Source: Paramoeba atlantica
Lineage: Eukaryota; Discosea
Assembly: GCA_977017575.1 (NCBI GenBank)
Contig: CDRNVI010000059.1
Coordinates: 186,001-250,000, forward strand
DNA length: 64,000 nucleotides
Direction of reading: 5' to 3'
Part shown: piece by piece, positions 1-9,769 of the stretch
Layout: every line of letters begins with the position of its first letter
Position numbering within the stretch: the first letter of the stretch is position 1
The notes under the pieces: model-generated
The model's database searches: none
What the model saw: the letters and a program-made list of their open reading frames with translations, nothing else
Told to the model about the DNA's origin: nothing
Made by a program: the position numbers and the translations under genes

Positions 1-168
1 GGAGAGGTAGGTTCAAGAGAAAGATTGCGCAAAACTTAATTTGCGTACACCTGAACACACGTGAAGCCCCGAAAAAGGTTTGGCTAACATACACTGCATA
101 TAAGCAATACTGAAGGAAATCCTAGAGAACCATACAAAAACGAAAGAGGGGGCGTATATTATTTACAG

Positions 169-455
169 CTATTCTAGGAAGGTGGTTCCTTCAAATACCA
201 TGCGGATGTCTTGCAGGATACGGCAATTGCGCGAGGCTCCATTTCGGCCAAGACACCCATTCACGAGTTCCCCGTAAAATTTCATGTGCGCCTCTCGGTT
301 TGTTTCGTTCGAGTCGGTAGTGCCGCCACGAAATCTTATTTCGTCCTTTGACTTAGTGTTAGCCGACTCAATCGTATTAGTGTGAGCCCCTGTTGCTGAT
401 ACCCACTCCTTCGGAAGGAGTCCTTCCTCTAGTTTACACGTTCATGGCGTAACTA
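169..455 (-). mobile_element. Merlin / IS1595-like (ISXO2) transposase C-terminal relic
   Basis: Reading the minus strand gives an open stretch of about 90 codons ending in TAG at 169-171. It contains LLPKEW, then TGAHTNTIES, then IRFRGGT and REAHMKFYGELVNG. The [G/H]xHTNTIE block followed by a short basic segment is the hallmark of the ISXO2/IS1595 DDE domain, shared by bacterial IS1595/IS1016 and eukaryotic Merlin transposons. Only this last part of the transposase is present; a TGA interrupts the frame upstream near 450 and the rest is missing. It ends just before the LINE fragment that starts near 508. No terminal inverted repeats were found. The family call rests on one motif plus colinear flanks. 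Confidence 0.55.
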
Positions 456-507
456 CTTGCTCAAACATACGTATGCTAGCTACGTACGTATGCTAACAGT
501 AAGACTC

Positions 508-1690
508 AGAGAGAAAACTGAAGGATCTCCCCAGGCAATGCGCCCTACCCCTCCTGCGGCTATGCGGCAGCCCGCGCTGGAATTATATGGTGCGGACGCA
601 CGAACCCCCGGTCACCAAGATGGCCAATAAACAAATTGACTGTGCCATCAAGGCGTGCTCTGAAGCCTTACTCGGAGGGATGGACCCCCTTGGAAAGTCG
701 CCGTTCTCAAATCCCCTTTTTACGGCGGACTTCCTAGGAACCATTCCTTTCGAGCACAAAGGTGAGGACATGCAGGGAAAAGTCAAAAACGCCCTCTAAA
801 GACTCACTCAGGGTACGCCAGCCAAGGAGCTGAGACGCAGCTTCTGTGAGGCGGCCATCCAGAAGGCCCCCTCGGCCACGCATTTGGTCTGTATGAGACA
901 GATTCAAAACATCCACTCTACCAAATAGATGAATGCGTGGCCGAACAGGCCGGAATACTACATGCGGGACCCCGAGTGGGAAACAGCGGCCCGCCTTCGG
1001 TACTTGGTCTCCCCGACCTCCGAACCTGAACTACAGTGCGTGTGCGGCGCCACCCTCAGGAACGAGGATTTTTGCGTCCACGCGCTGGACTGCAAGAAGG
1101 TCAGGGGCAAGACCCAAGCCTCCCGACATAAAGTAGTTAAGGAAACCTTCCGAAACCTCCTAAACAACTATGGTTTCTCTCCAGACCTTTGCGAACCCAG
1201 GTTCGACAACGGTCGAGGTCCTGACATATGCTTCCAACTGGGCCGGAAGCTCGCCCTTGTGGACGTCACCGTGGTCAACCCACTGGCCCCGTCTTACGTA
1301 GACAAGGAGGCCACCCATCCCTCTTATACACTGAGGATGGCGGAAGGCAACAAGCGCCGCGCCCATGACGAGATGGCGGCCGCCAGAGGGATGGATTTTT
1401 TCCCCCTGGCCTTCACCACCTATGGGGTGCCTGGCCCAGAGACCCTCAATTTTCTCAAAAGGGTGGCCAGAGCACACACGTCCGACAGGGCCGGATGTCT
1501 CTCTCACCTTCTGATGGCTATGGGAGTAGCCATCCTGAAGGGCAATGCCCAGATAGTGCATCGGCGGTACAGGATTGGTACCGTCGCGGGGTGCGTTAAC
1601 TGGGGTAGGAGCGGGGGTGAATGTGTTTCTATATTTTTTTTTCTACCTATATATAGATTATGTAAACTAATATGCGTATAAAACTGATCA
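508..1690 (+). mobile_element. LINE (non-LTR retrotransposon) 3' fragment with restriction-like endonuclease domain
   Basis: One frame from about 508 to the stop at 1679-1681 encodes the C-terminal part of a LINE polyprotein. It opens with the post-RT segment (LLRLCGSPRWNYMVRTH), continues through a Cys/His cluster (CVCGATL...FCVHALDC, about 1033-1092), and ends with a restriction-like endonuclease: GPDICFQLGRKLALVDVTVV and then FFPLAFTTYGVPGP. This order is that of REL-type LINEs (CRE/R2/NeSL group). Two in-frame stops break it (TAA at 797-799, TAG at 926-928), and the reverse transcriptase itself is absent, as expected for 5' truncation. It lies in the same sense as the host genes. Its endonuclease motif differs from that of the LINE at 31.7-33.3 kb, so the two are probably different families. 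Confidence 0.8.
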
Positions 1691-2097
1691 GCAATTTTGT
1701 CCCCCTGTACACGGGCATACCTATTTTTCCTCATATTCAATGTATTCTTGTGCTCGAGTTCCGTGATGGGATTTCCTTCCGCAATAGACTCGTTGTGCAT
1801 CAAGTTTGTGGCATTTCCACTATTTTGAGATTGCAGTGTTCTCTGTTAATATGATCATAGAGAAACTTAGCTCTGAGGCAGACACAAAGTCATCACAGAT
1901 TTAGGCAAGTATCTGGTTTCGGCATCAAAATTAATACGCAGAATGAAAACAGAATGGAAGCTAAAATCTCAAATCGAAGTAAAAAAGTATGGGTAATAAA
2001 AAAACGCTAATGGAAGTTTTTTTTTGCACCACTTTGAATCTACACGCTAAGCGGGTGCCTCGGCGTACTATATCTTCATCACGGAAGTAATAATTTA
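1691..2097. other. AT-rich intergenic stretch, nothing recognised
   Basis: This is the presumed 3' tail of the LINE followed by A/T-rich sequence with homopolymer runs. No convincing open frame, RNA gene or repeat copy was seen. Confidence 0.4.
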
Positions 2098-3179
2098 GGC
2101 TCTTCGTTAAAAGCGGTGGTTGTTTTCAACTTAGAGGGGTGACTCTGAGTGGGAGCACCTGGGAGCGCCTAAGATATCTTTCGTTAAAATTTTCTTCCTT
2201 AGCTTCTTAATATTTTTTGCTTCAATCGGAAGATATAGAAATCATGTTACTGGAATTGTTATTCTGTAGGACTTAAACGAGGGTTTCGGCATGTAATACA
2301 CGTTAACAATACATTGTGCTTAGAACGGTGACTCTGGGCGGGAGCGCCTAGGCTCCCGCCTAAATTTAGGAATTTTTCCAACTTTTTTTTCGTGAAAAAT
2401 GCGAACTTGGCGGACCCATCCTGCGGATAGCAGGGGGGGTCACCCCCACGTGGGGGTGGAAAATTTGTTCACTTTTTTTTAATATTCGAGGGTACAGCGG
2501 TAATTAAACAACCACTGCAATACACATAACGTTAAGACCGTCCAACCGGTGGGCTTTTCTTGGGCCACTGAGCGGAGCGTTGTAGTATCGGACTGCGTCA
2601 GCGACTCTGCTAATTCACGCGCTAAAACTCCACTACCCCAGATTGTTGGTCTGGGACGGTCCTGGCTCGAGGAACGAAGTTTTTTACGCCTCCACTCCTC
2701 CGGAGATGGGGTAGGATTCGACCAGAGCTTGCATGAGTGCAGTTCCACCTCCATCGAGGTTACAAGGTTGGCACGCGAGAAAAGGTGGTGCTAACAACGT
2801 ACTCCCGGCGATGGACTTGCCACGCCGTCTTACAACCCCGGAACGCGGCTAACGACTCCGCGAATAGGGGTTAAACAGGAAAAGGAATGGACAAATCCCT
2901 GCAACTAGCTGGAAGTCCTTACTTCGGAAAGCTGGGGTCGCCACGCCCCATCACCGACGACACCCCAACGCCGGTCTCCCTTTCTAACTCTTTGTCATGT
3001 TAGCCCAGCATGTTCCATCTAAGGGACATTGAGGATTCCGGACCTCTTTGAGAAAAAATCATTTTACCAAGTCGGATCTCCGTAGAAGTTTACTGGGAGC
3101 GCCTGGGAGTCACCCCTCTTAGAAGTCACTCGTGCTGCGCGCTTCGTGTTGAAAACTACCTCCGCGTTTAACGAAGAGC
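2098..3179. mobile_element. Non-autonomous element with GGCTCTTCGTTAAA terminal inverted repeats (long copy)
   Basis: The left end reads GGCTCTTCGTTAAAAGCGG and continues TGGTTGTTTTCAACTTAGAG. The right end, reverse-complemented, reads GCTCTTCGTTAAACGCGG and continues with a matching AGTTTTCAAC. The arms are imperfect over about 70 bp and both include GGGGTGACTC. The family recurs as a 95 bp hairpin at 6334-6428 and as a single end at 34930-34993. The interior (2480-3050) is GC-richer with no convincing coding sequence, and includes G/C runs next to CACGTGGGGGTGG that resemble sequence near 34750. No transposase was found, so mobilisation in trans is assumed. Confidence 0.65.
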
Positions 3180-4010
3180 ATATAAAAGAAAAATTGGCGA
3201 GGGACGCTGAAGAAAACGGAAGGGTTTAAGTTTATGGACCCCCCAAGGGTCCGATTTTTTTTGAAAATTTTTGGACCACCGGAGCCCCTTTTATATATTT
3301 TTCTTCTATTATAAACCCCTCCGCATCAAAAGGGCACCCACCCTTATTTTTCGCATGACGGGGGCTAGGGTATGTTTTTTCATGCAGGGCGAGACCTGCA
3401 GAGATATTTAGGCCCAGCAGAGGTAGGCGCAATCAACGCTCCCTGCTGGTCCTTTTCGCCTTCCTCGGCGACACAGGGAAATGCGCGGGATATCTGCCCC
3501 GGGAAGGCGAAGAGAGACGGCCTCATCGGGATAAGATGTCCCAAGATGCTCAGTGAGCGCAATGCGCCAGGGAAGACATACGGATCTATAGGACGCGGAT
3601 GGTATTCCCATCGTACATGCTACAAATGACTTCCATGGTTCATGATACAACATGGTCAGGGCCATGGATGCATGCTGGCAAATGGAGTCATGGTTCATGA
3701 TGCATCATGGGCATCGGGGTCCCACAGAATCCGCCACGGCTGGTGAGCAAGAGAGGTGCATAGAGCATCCTCTAGAACACGCATGCAACGTGTTTGCTCG
3801 CCGTGTGGGAGACTTCCGGTATATGGAAGCCTCCTGCGCGCAGCAGTACCGGTGTCGCGCGATGGGGAAGACACGCCGCGTGGTCCCGTAGTTGGGTCCT
3901 GCAGCGCATGGGGACTCGGAACCATGTTCCGAGCGGGGTGGTGGGAGATGAAGGAAGGGAGGCGCACCCCTACTTTGCGACAAGAGGGACAGTTCCTCTC
4001 CTAGCGCCAT
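3180..4010. other. GC-richer non-coding patch with a dispersed repeat at 3235-3330
   Basis: Positions 3235-3330 are the inverted counterpart of 34575-34665: both carry GGGGCTCCGGTGGTCC beside an A-rich run and a TAATAGAAGAAAAA segment, so this is a shared repeat, probably a transposon end. Positions 3610-3720 contain two imperfect copies of a CCATGGTTCATGAT-type unit. No frame here resembles a known protein. Confidence 0.4.
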
Positions 4011-4053
4011 CCGGAAACGGGCATTGACATAGTAAAAATATGCCCGTTTCCGG
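4011..4053. repeat. Perfect 14-bp inverted repeat (hairpin)
   Basis: The arms CCGGAAACGGGCAT (4011-4024) and ATGCCCGTTTCCGG (4040-4053) surround a 15-base A/T-rich loop. It sits just upstream of the Tc1 relic and may be a transposon end or a fold-back sequence. There is no U-run that would suggest a bacterial-type terminator. Confidence 0.6.
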
Positions 4054-4114
4054 GAGAGAAAAGATGAGCTAGGAAAAAAAACAACAAGGTACAGAAACTG
4101 TTATCGCACCACTT

Positions 4115-4500
4115 TATCGTGCAAAATTTTGAGATCTGTACGTTCCCGTTATCTTTAGCTCATTTCGAAAAATAAAAAAAAGTTGAATTTGTTTCTAATT
4201 TTTTTTCACTTTTCATGCCAAAAAATACGTATCGACTCCCCAGGGGTGGTCTTACAGAAAGTGGAAAAGTGTTATTACGCATGAGGCTTGGCCAAGGGGT
4301 TGCGATAAGGCAACTAGTCCGCGAGTTTAATGTCAATATGAAGCATATTCGAAAATATTTGAAAAAAAATCGCCGGAAAATATTTATTCTCTGAGCCCTG
4401 AAATAAAAAAAGAATCAAAAAACGGAGAAGCCTCGTTAAAGATACTATTGAACCTTTAGACCGAGCGGGGGTTCCCATAAATGGGTCTGCTCGCAAGATT
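4115..4500 (+). mobile_element. Tc1/mariner relic, transposase N-terminus
   Basis: From the ATG at 4217 the + strand encodes a helix-turn-helix N-terminus (RLPRGGLTESGKVLLRMRL, then VREFNVNMKHIRKYLKKN). This parallels the N-terminus of the Tc1 element at 42747-44081 (ARELNVSVKYIRKYL). The upstream DNA, including TTTTGAGATCTGTACGTTCCCG, is also shared with that copy in reverse complement, so both belong to one family. The frame stops at about 4396 and the catalytic domain is missing. It abuts the IS30-like relic. Confidence 0.65.
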
Positions 4501-4856
4501 CAGTATACGAGAAGATGTGTCTTGCTGAAGTGCCGCAGTGTCACTCTCCCTATTCGGGGAAATTTGGTCGTATATGAGTTTGAGATCTCCTTCGCAATTG
4601 TTGCGTGCCATTGTTGTGATTCACAGAACTTCCGTCCGCGATCATGAATTTTAGCTTTAGAAGGCGCTATGCTCACCAAGATTCGCCCGAAGAGTACAAG
4701 TGAACACTTTTCGGATACTGTTTTTCGATCAAAAGAACGATGACTAGGAGGGTAAATTTGAGGTAAGACGTATTCTTCAGGGTCTACGTAAGACGGACAA
4801 CAAAATATGCTCAGACTTTGCTGAGTCGATTCCTGCATCAACGGCAATTCCACCAT
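4500..4856 (-). mobile_element. IS30-like transposase catalytic-domain relic
   Basis: A minus-strand frame of 118 codons contains a segment matching the layout of the IS30-family DDE domain around the second acidic residue: LVSIAPSKAKIHDRGRKFC followed by YTTKFPRIGR and LRHFSKTHLL. In IS30 transposases the corresponding parts are a DNGKEF box, then PYSPW[E/Q]RG and LLRQYFPK. The E and RGTNEN residues are eroded, so this is a decayed copy. No N-terminal half was found next to it, but a second relic at 54341-54870 carries the complementary N-terminal half. The match is by eye over about 60 residues; a chance resemblance is not excluded. Confidence 0.4.
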
Positions 4857-5700
4857 GTGTAAGTCAACGGCAGCGCAAAGCTTCTCCCGGACTTCGTGGG
4901 CTAAAATTTCAGTGTTGATGCCATCGCTTCAAATTGTTTTCGGAATAGTGTAGCATTTTTGATAACATTGGGTAGAAGGTCGAGGAGGAGATTCTCATAC
5001 TTGAACATGCTAAAAAAGTCGACCAAGTTGAAGAATCCTGGAAATGAGATTCTTTTCTGTCACATTGAAGAACGCGTGGGTCATTGCCTGTGTTTACAAA
5101 TACGCGACTTGTTCCTTGGTAAATGAATTGCAACATCGTAACACTTCCTGTTACGATGACAAAACATTGCAAGTGAATCCCTGTTTTTCTTTACGAACAG
5201 AGATTGTACGCGATTCTCCGCGATCAATGCGCTCCCATGTCCAAGTAGCGTTCGATCTGCCTAATCCCAAGCACACAAAACATTCGCCAGAATTGAATAC
5301 AAACTCTTTATCGCATGTACCTTTGAAGACCTCAAGTTGCGAGAAAAATTACTTAGATGATTCGATTGCTTCGCCTGGAGTCACGGTAGTGGAGTCACGG
5401 TCATAGCATGACGCACGCGTTATTTCTTTTCATCCAATCCTTTGCCCAAGAGGAAGAAAACTTTAGACAACCCCCATTAAAAGTCGTGGATCTAAGTGAA
5501 CAACGCTCTTTGATTCCTCGGGCGACGCTTGCTATAAGTCACTTATAGCATCACTTAAAGCGATGCGTAAATACATACCTTCCGCGTGTAAGTGTGTACG
5601 TACACGTGTAAGTTAGCCACTTACACACTTTTCTTGTAACACTGTTTTTGTTGATGGGAAAGCGATCTCGTGTAAACAGGCGCGGAAACACATAGACGAA
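4857..5700. other. Unassigned region with decayed coding-like sequence and small palindromes
   Basis: Open frames of 87 to 120 codons occur on both strands (4909-5172 minus, 5044-5406 plus) without recognisable motifs. 5530-5550 is a perfect palindrome with 10-bp arms (TGCTATAAGT and its complement around one C). 5580-5630 is rich in self-complementary GTGTAAGTGTGTACGTACAC. I see no functional gene. Confidence 0.3.
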
Positions 5701-5708
5701 TTCACAAC

Positions 5709-5998
5709 AACAGTGCTGTGTTGCCGCCGTTCCTCGAGTGCCCGGAGCCACTTTCAGCTCGGTCCGGTGGTCATTTCAGCGTGGCAATACCTGGTGCCCA
5801 GAGATTCTTGTCACAGGGAAAATAAACCGAAACCCATCCCCCGTGAACGCGAAAAGTCTCGTCCTGCGCATATCTCTCATCGCCCTCGCGTTGTTCTTGC
5901 TGTGTTGCCGCCCTTCCTCGAGCGCCCGAAACCACTTTCAGCTCGGTCCGGTAGTAATTTCAGCGTGCGCAATACCTGGTGCCCAGAGATCTGTGGCG
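5709..5998. repeat. Tandem duplication, period about 189 bp
   Basis: A block of about 100 bp starting TGTTGCCGCC near 5715 (with CCACTTTCAGCTCGGTCCGG and CCTGGTGCCCAGAGAT) is repeated near 5903 at about 90% identity. The unit is GC-rich relative to its surroundings. The frames that span it look like by-products of composition. Confidence 0.7.
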
Positions 5999-6333
5999 CA
6001 ACGCGGTTGTCTCCTGAACTCAGGAAGAAGGCTGTCGGAAGCTATGGTGTAGAAGAACGCCTCAAGAGGCGTGCAGTATACTGTAAAGTAATACTGAAAG
6101 TATACGAATAGCACTGCCCCCCGTACCCGGTACCAACAAAACAAGGTACAAAACAACTAGGGTAACACTCTTTCCCGTGTCGGAGTAGTAGTATTAGAGG
6201 GCTGAAACCTGGAGGACCCTGTCACTTATCAGGTGGGATCGGTCGGGATCGACGCTTGAGTAGCTTCTTATGATACTGTGTTTTTACAACTTTTTTGGTG
6301 ACCCTTTTTTCTATCACTTTTTATTCTTTTTTG

Positions 6334-6428
6334 GGCTCTTCGTTAAACGTGGTGGTTGTTTCCAACTGAGATGACACCACTGCTGCGCGCTTCGCATTGG
6401 AAACTACCGCCGCGTTTAACGAAGAACC
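6334..6428. mobile_element. 95-bp fold-back MITE of the GGCTCTTCGTTAAA family
   Basis: The whole element is an imperfect hairpin. Its left arm GGCTCTTCGTTAAACGTGG and right arm CCGCGTTTAACGAAGAACC are complementary and continue inward through GTTTCCAA/TTGGAAAC. The central GCTGCGCGCTTCG is shared with copies ending at 3179 and 34993. It carries no coding capacity. Confidence 0.75.
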
Positions 6429-6650
6429 TAAAAAAAATGGAGAACGATACTAAACCGACAATTATCGTATCTACATTATTCGTTAAGTAGTAATTTACTT
6501 GTTAAACAGAACAGTACGGGCTTTTGGAAGGGGAAAATGGAGAAGAAAAACATGAAAACGTGCACTGAAAAAACACAGAAAATACAAAAAACACAGAAAA
6601 ATAGGGATACTTTGTTCACGTAATTGGTCGAATACTCGCAGGAGAAGAGA

Positions 6651-6920
6651 TCACTCCTGATCATTCACTATATTATGGCGATCACGTGAGACAATGTTGT
6701 TTAAATCTTTCATGCCTTTGTATAACCCTACGCACGATAGAGAAATGACGCGGCCAAAACGTTCTAAAAATCGCTCATGTACGAAAGCGTTTTTGCACTC
6801 GCCTCGCGTATTCTCGAAAAGCCACTCGCGCTCTTCACGGTTTAAGTTTTTCGCAGCCGACTGCATGTTTCTACCAAGTTCGATGGCATTGGCAGTGATG
6901 AAGCGATTTTGGATATCCAT
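6651..6920 (-). CDS. Unrecognised small minus-strand ORF (89 aa), doubtful
   Basis: From the ATG at 6920 to the stop at 6651 the minus strand encodes a charged, largely helical sequence (LNREEREWLFENTRGEC, FLERFGRVISLSCVGLYKG). Amino-acid usage looks more protein-like than its neighbours, but no family is recognised and it opposes the direction of every confident host gene. It may be a decayed transposon frame. The rest of 6430-7240 holds nothing recognisable except a pyrimidine tract just before the next gene. Confidence 0.2.
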   Translation of the reverse strand: MDIQNRFITANAIELGRNMQSAAKNLNREEREWLFENTRGECKNAFVHERFLERFGRVISLSCVGLYKGMKDLNNIVSRDRHNIVNDQE

Positions 6921-7240
6921 AACAGAGCGTTCAAATAATGACAAAAAACATTTTACTCCGGAAAACCGAAATAATGCCCATTTTTAATTTTAGTAGAAAT
7001 TAATTTTCGTCCCACGAATAATAGCGACATTAAATTTTAGCTCCACTCTAATCGAAAGCGTGCAAACGTGATTCAATCCCACTCTTTTTTTGTAACGTGG
7101 GGACATTTTTAACGTCACTGTAGCAGGTGCCATTCCCCCTAATTCGGTCAGACTCATTATTCCTTGACCTACCTGTATGTTTATCATCATTTCGACTTTT
7201 CTTTCTGAGTAGATGTTTCGTACCGCCCAACCTTCGTGAG

Positions 7241-9769
7241 ATGAGCACCGCGCCGGTACGTCTTGCTTCTCTCACCACCATCCCCGAATTTCGCAAACTA
7301 TGCGGCCTTTCGGTTTACCAAATTCATCGTTACTTAGAAGCCTACAATGTTTTGCATATTCCAGAAGGGTCAGAAAAACCAAGTAAAGCTCAATTCGTCC
7401 CCTTTCGCGTCGCGCGAAACCTTCTACGAGAAATTTCTCCAGGATGTGTTGTGCAATACTACGAACGGGATCGATTTGTAAACCCAAAATTATTCCACGT
7501 GGGACCACAGCGTCCCCCCGTTGCATGTATTGCAGGCCATATCGCGCACGGCAAAACGACTCTACTCGACTCATTGCAGCGTTCTGCTCTTGCCAAATCC
7601 GAATCCGGCCGCATTACACAAACCATACGCGCATTCAATGTTCCTGTTCAACCATTTTCACCCAACCAAGAGCAAGCACCGCTTCTGGGAGCTCAAACAC
7701 CAGCGAACCGACGACTTGCCGGCTGGCTGCCGCCACACCTACAGTCAGTAACTCTCATCGACACGCCTGGTCATCGCGTTTTCTCCGAAATGCGACTCCA
7801 CGGACTTCAAATCGCTGACATCGTGCTTGTTCTCATCGCTCTCGATGAGGGCGTTCGCGGACAAACCACGGAAGTCATCCTTTCCTGCCTCGAGCTTCGC
7901 AAACCCATCGTTTTTGCTTTTAACAAAGCCGACCTTTTCCATGATCCCACCGCGCTCGCATCCCGGCTCAACACCATCGCCTCCGATTTACACCATCTTA
8001 AAATCGATCTCCATCCCATAACCTCATTGTCCTCTCTTTCCCAGTTCCTCAATAATTCTCACCCAACGGGTTCCAACCCCACAAGTTCTAGGAGTACCCA
8101 AATCCCTTCTTCCACCCACCGTTCTCCTGCACTCTGTATCTCCGCACTCCACGGCACCCACCTCCCTCTCCTCCTTCACCTCCTCTCTCATTACGCCTCC
8201 TCCTTCCTTACCCCCTCCTCTTCCTCCCATCCCCCTCCCCGGGGGTCCCTCCGCTATTCCCATCGTAGCTCCTCTACAACTACGAACCCTACGACGAGTA
8301 CGAATACTACAACTGATACTAACCCTACGACGAGTACGAACACTACTACTAACAGTACGACTAGTGCTATCCCTACGACTACTAACGCGACGACTACTAA
8401 CGCGACGACTACTAACGCGACGACTACTAACGCGACGACTACTAACGCGACGATTGCTAGCACTACGACTAGTAACCCTACGACTACTAAACCTACTACG
8501 AGTACTAACACTACAACTAGCACGACTAACACTCCTTCTACGACAAGTACTTGTAGTACGCCCTGTACTTCCAGCAGTAGTCCTACTCCCTGTACGACAA
8601 GTACTAGTCGTCGTACGCCTTATACTACGCGTAGTAGTAGCCATACTCCCTCCACTACCCGCCGCACGAACACGCCTTATACAAGTCGTACCACTCCTCG
8701 CAGTCGTACACCCTATACGACAAGGAGTCGTACGAGTGGTCGTGGGGGTTGTCGTGGTCGTCGTAGTCCTGGTCGTACGCCGTATACTACCAGTAGTAGT
8801 ACGAGTCGTCCTACGCGTACTGCAACGGCTACGACTACCCCTACGACCCAAGCGGTCATCCTCGAGAGCTTCCGCGACCCCGGGACCTCCTCGCTGGTCG
8901 CGAGCACGCTGGTGCGCTCCGGGACCCTTCGCCGCGGGATGTGGTTTCTCGCGGACCGCAACTACGGCCGGGTCGTGGGGCTCACGAACGCGTGGGGGGT
9001 GGGCGTCCCCGAGGGCAGGCCCGGGGTCCCGGTGAACGTGCACGGGCTGCAGCTCAACGGGTGCCCCGGGGTGGGGACCCACGTGCTGGTGGTGGGGACC
9101 CGGGAGGCGACCGCGGACGTGGCACGGTTCCGCGCGATGCTGCTGCTGTTCGTGGAGCGCCACCCCAGGGCGCTGGGGCTGCTGCGGCCGGAGGGGATGA
9201 ACACGGATTTCTTGCATTTGGGAAACTTCGGGCAGCTCGAGCGGGATAACTCGTTGGGGTTTCGGTTGACGCAAAGGGGGGTGGGGGAGCAAGCGGAGGG
9301 GATGGGGAAGGGGGGGGCGGAGGTGCCGTTGGAGGGGGGGGTGGAAGCGGCCCCGCCGGATCACACGGAGGCCCATAAGCATACGCCGCGGAAGCAGTTG
9401 CGGCTGTGCTTGCTCGTGGATACGTGGCACAGTGCGCGTATGATGATGCGGGAGCTTACGCGTCTGTCCTCGGAACACGTACAGGTGGCGTTGCTGACGC
9501 TCTCTGTGGGTCAGCTCACGGAGAGGCAAATCAAGGCCGCGTTGCTGGCGCAAGCGGATATGTTTCTCTGCTACCGTGCAGAGGTTGGGAATGCGAAGGC
9601 AGAGCGTCATGCAAAGGAGCGCAGTTTACCCATTCGTAAGTTTTCCGTGTTTATTGACGTTTTGGAGCTCGTCCGGGGTCTCATTGAGGAACGGGATAAG
9701 GAATGGAAGAGTGAACGTGAGGCGACACATCGCGATGCCTATGCTGCAGCGTTTATCCCCGCCCTGTGA
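7241..9769 (+). CDS. Mitochondrial (bacterial-type) translation initiation factor IF-2
   Basis: This GTPase would deliver initiator tRNA to the mitochondrial ribosome. An IF2N-like segment comes first (residues about 14-40). The G domain has GHIAHGKT (99-106), DTPGH (about 174) and NKAD (about 228). Domain II then follows (SGTLRRGMWFLADRNYGRV) and the C-terminal IF2 domains (LRLCLLVDTWHSARMM...LTLSVGQLTERQIKAA and SVFIDVLELVRGLI). In G1 the usual GHVDHGKT Asp is Ala. A Thr/Ser/Asn/Arg-rich insert of about 190 residues (8270-8845) separates the G domain from domain II, giving 842 aa. I chose the ATG at 7241 because it follows a pyrimidine tract ending in AG (7189-7211), and the upstream in-frame extension has only a GTG start. 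Targeting to the mitochondrion is inferred from the family. Confidence 0.88.
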   Translation: MSTAPVRLASLTTIPEFRKLCGLSVYQIHRYLEAYNVLHIPEGSEKPSKAQFVPFRVARNLLREISPGCVVQYYERDRFVNPKLFHVGPQRPPVACIAGHIAHGKTTLLDSLQRSALAKSESGRITQTIRAFNVPVQPFSPNQEQAPLLGAQTPANRRLAGWLPPHLQSVTLIDTPGHRVFSEMRLHGLQIADIVLVLIALDEGVRGQTTEVILSCLELRKPIVFAFNKADLFHDPTALASRLNTIASDLHHLKIDLHPITSLSSLSQFLNNSHPTGSNPTSSRSTQIPSSTHRSPALCISALHGTHLPLLLHLLSHYASSFLTPSSSSHPPPRGSLRYSHRSSSTTTNPTTSTNTTTDTNPTTSTNTTTNSTTSAIPTTTNATTTNATTTNATTTNATTTNATIASTTTSNPTTTKPTTSTNTTTSTTNTPSTTSTCSTPCTSSSSPTPCTTSTSRRTPYTTRSSSHTPSTTRRTNTPYTSRTTPRSRTPYTTRSRTSGRGGCRGRRSPGRTPYTTSSSTSRPTRTATATTTPTTQAVILESFRDPGTSSLVASTLVRSGTLRRGMWFLADRNYGRVVGLTNAWGVGVPEGRPGVPVNVHGLQLNGCPGVGTHVLVVGTREATADVARFRAMLLLFVERHPRALGLLRPEGMNTDFLHLGNFGQLERDNSLGFRLTQRGVGEQAEGMGKGGAEVPLEGGVEAAPPDHTEAHKHTPRKQLRLCLLVDTWHSARMMMRELTRLSSEHVQVALLTLSVGQLTERQIKAALLAQADMFLCYRAEVGNAKAERHAKERSLPIRKFSVFIDVLELVRGLIEERDKEWKSEREATHRDAYAAAFIPAL
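8270..8845 (+). repeat. In-frame low-complexity tract inside mtIF2 with 15-bp tandem repeats
   Basis: The tract is built from ACG/ACT/AAC-type codons. At 8386-8460 a 15-bp unit (GCGACGACTACTAAC) is repeated about five times in frame, encoding TTTNA. It then drifts into Ser/Thr/Arg-rich sequence. The reading frame is kept throughout, so it is translated or removed in frame. Confidence 0.8.

Noticed and set aside
5044-5406. 120-codon + strand frame as a host gene
   Set aside because: No motif, overlapping minus frame of equal quality, and no pyrimidine leader.
8386-8460. CRISPR-like array
   Set aside because: It is a direct 15-bp tandem repeat in frame with a protein, without spacers, in a eukaryotic gene.
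8024-9610. Long minus-strand open frame opposite mtIF2
   Set aside because: It mirrors the Thr-rich and GC-rich coding strand (poly-Arg/Pro/His composition) and has no independent motif.
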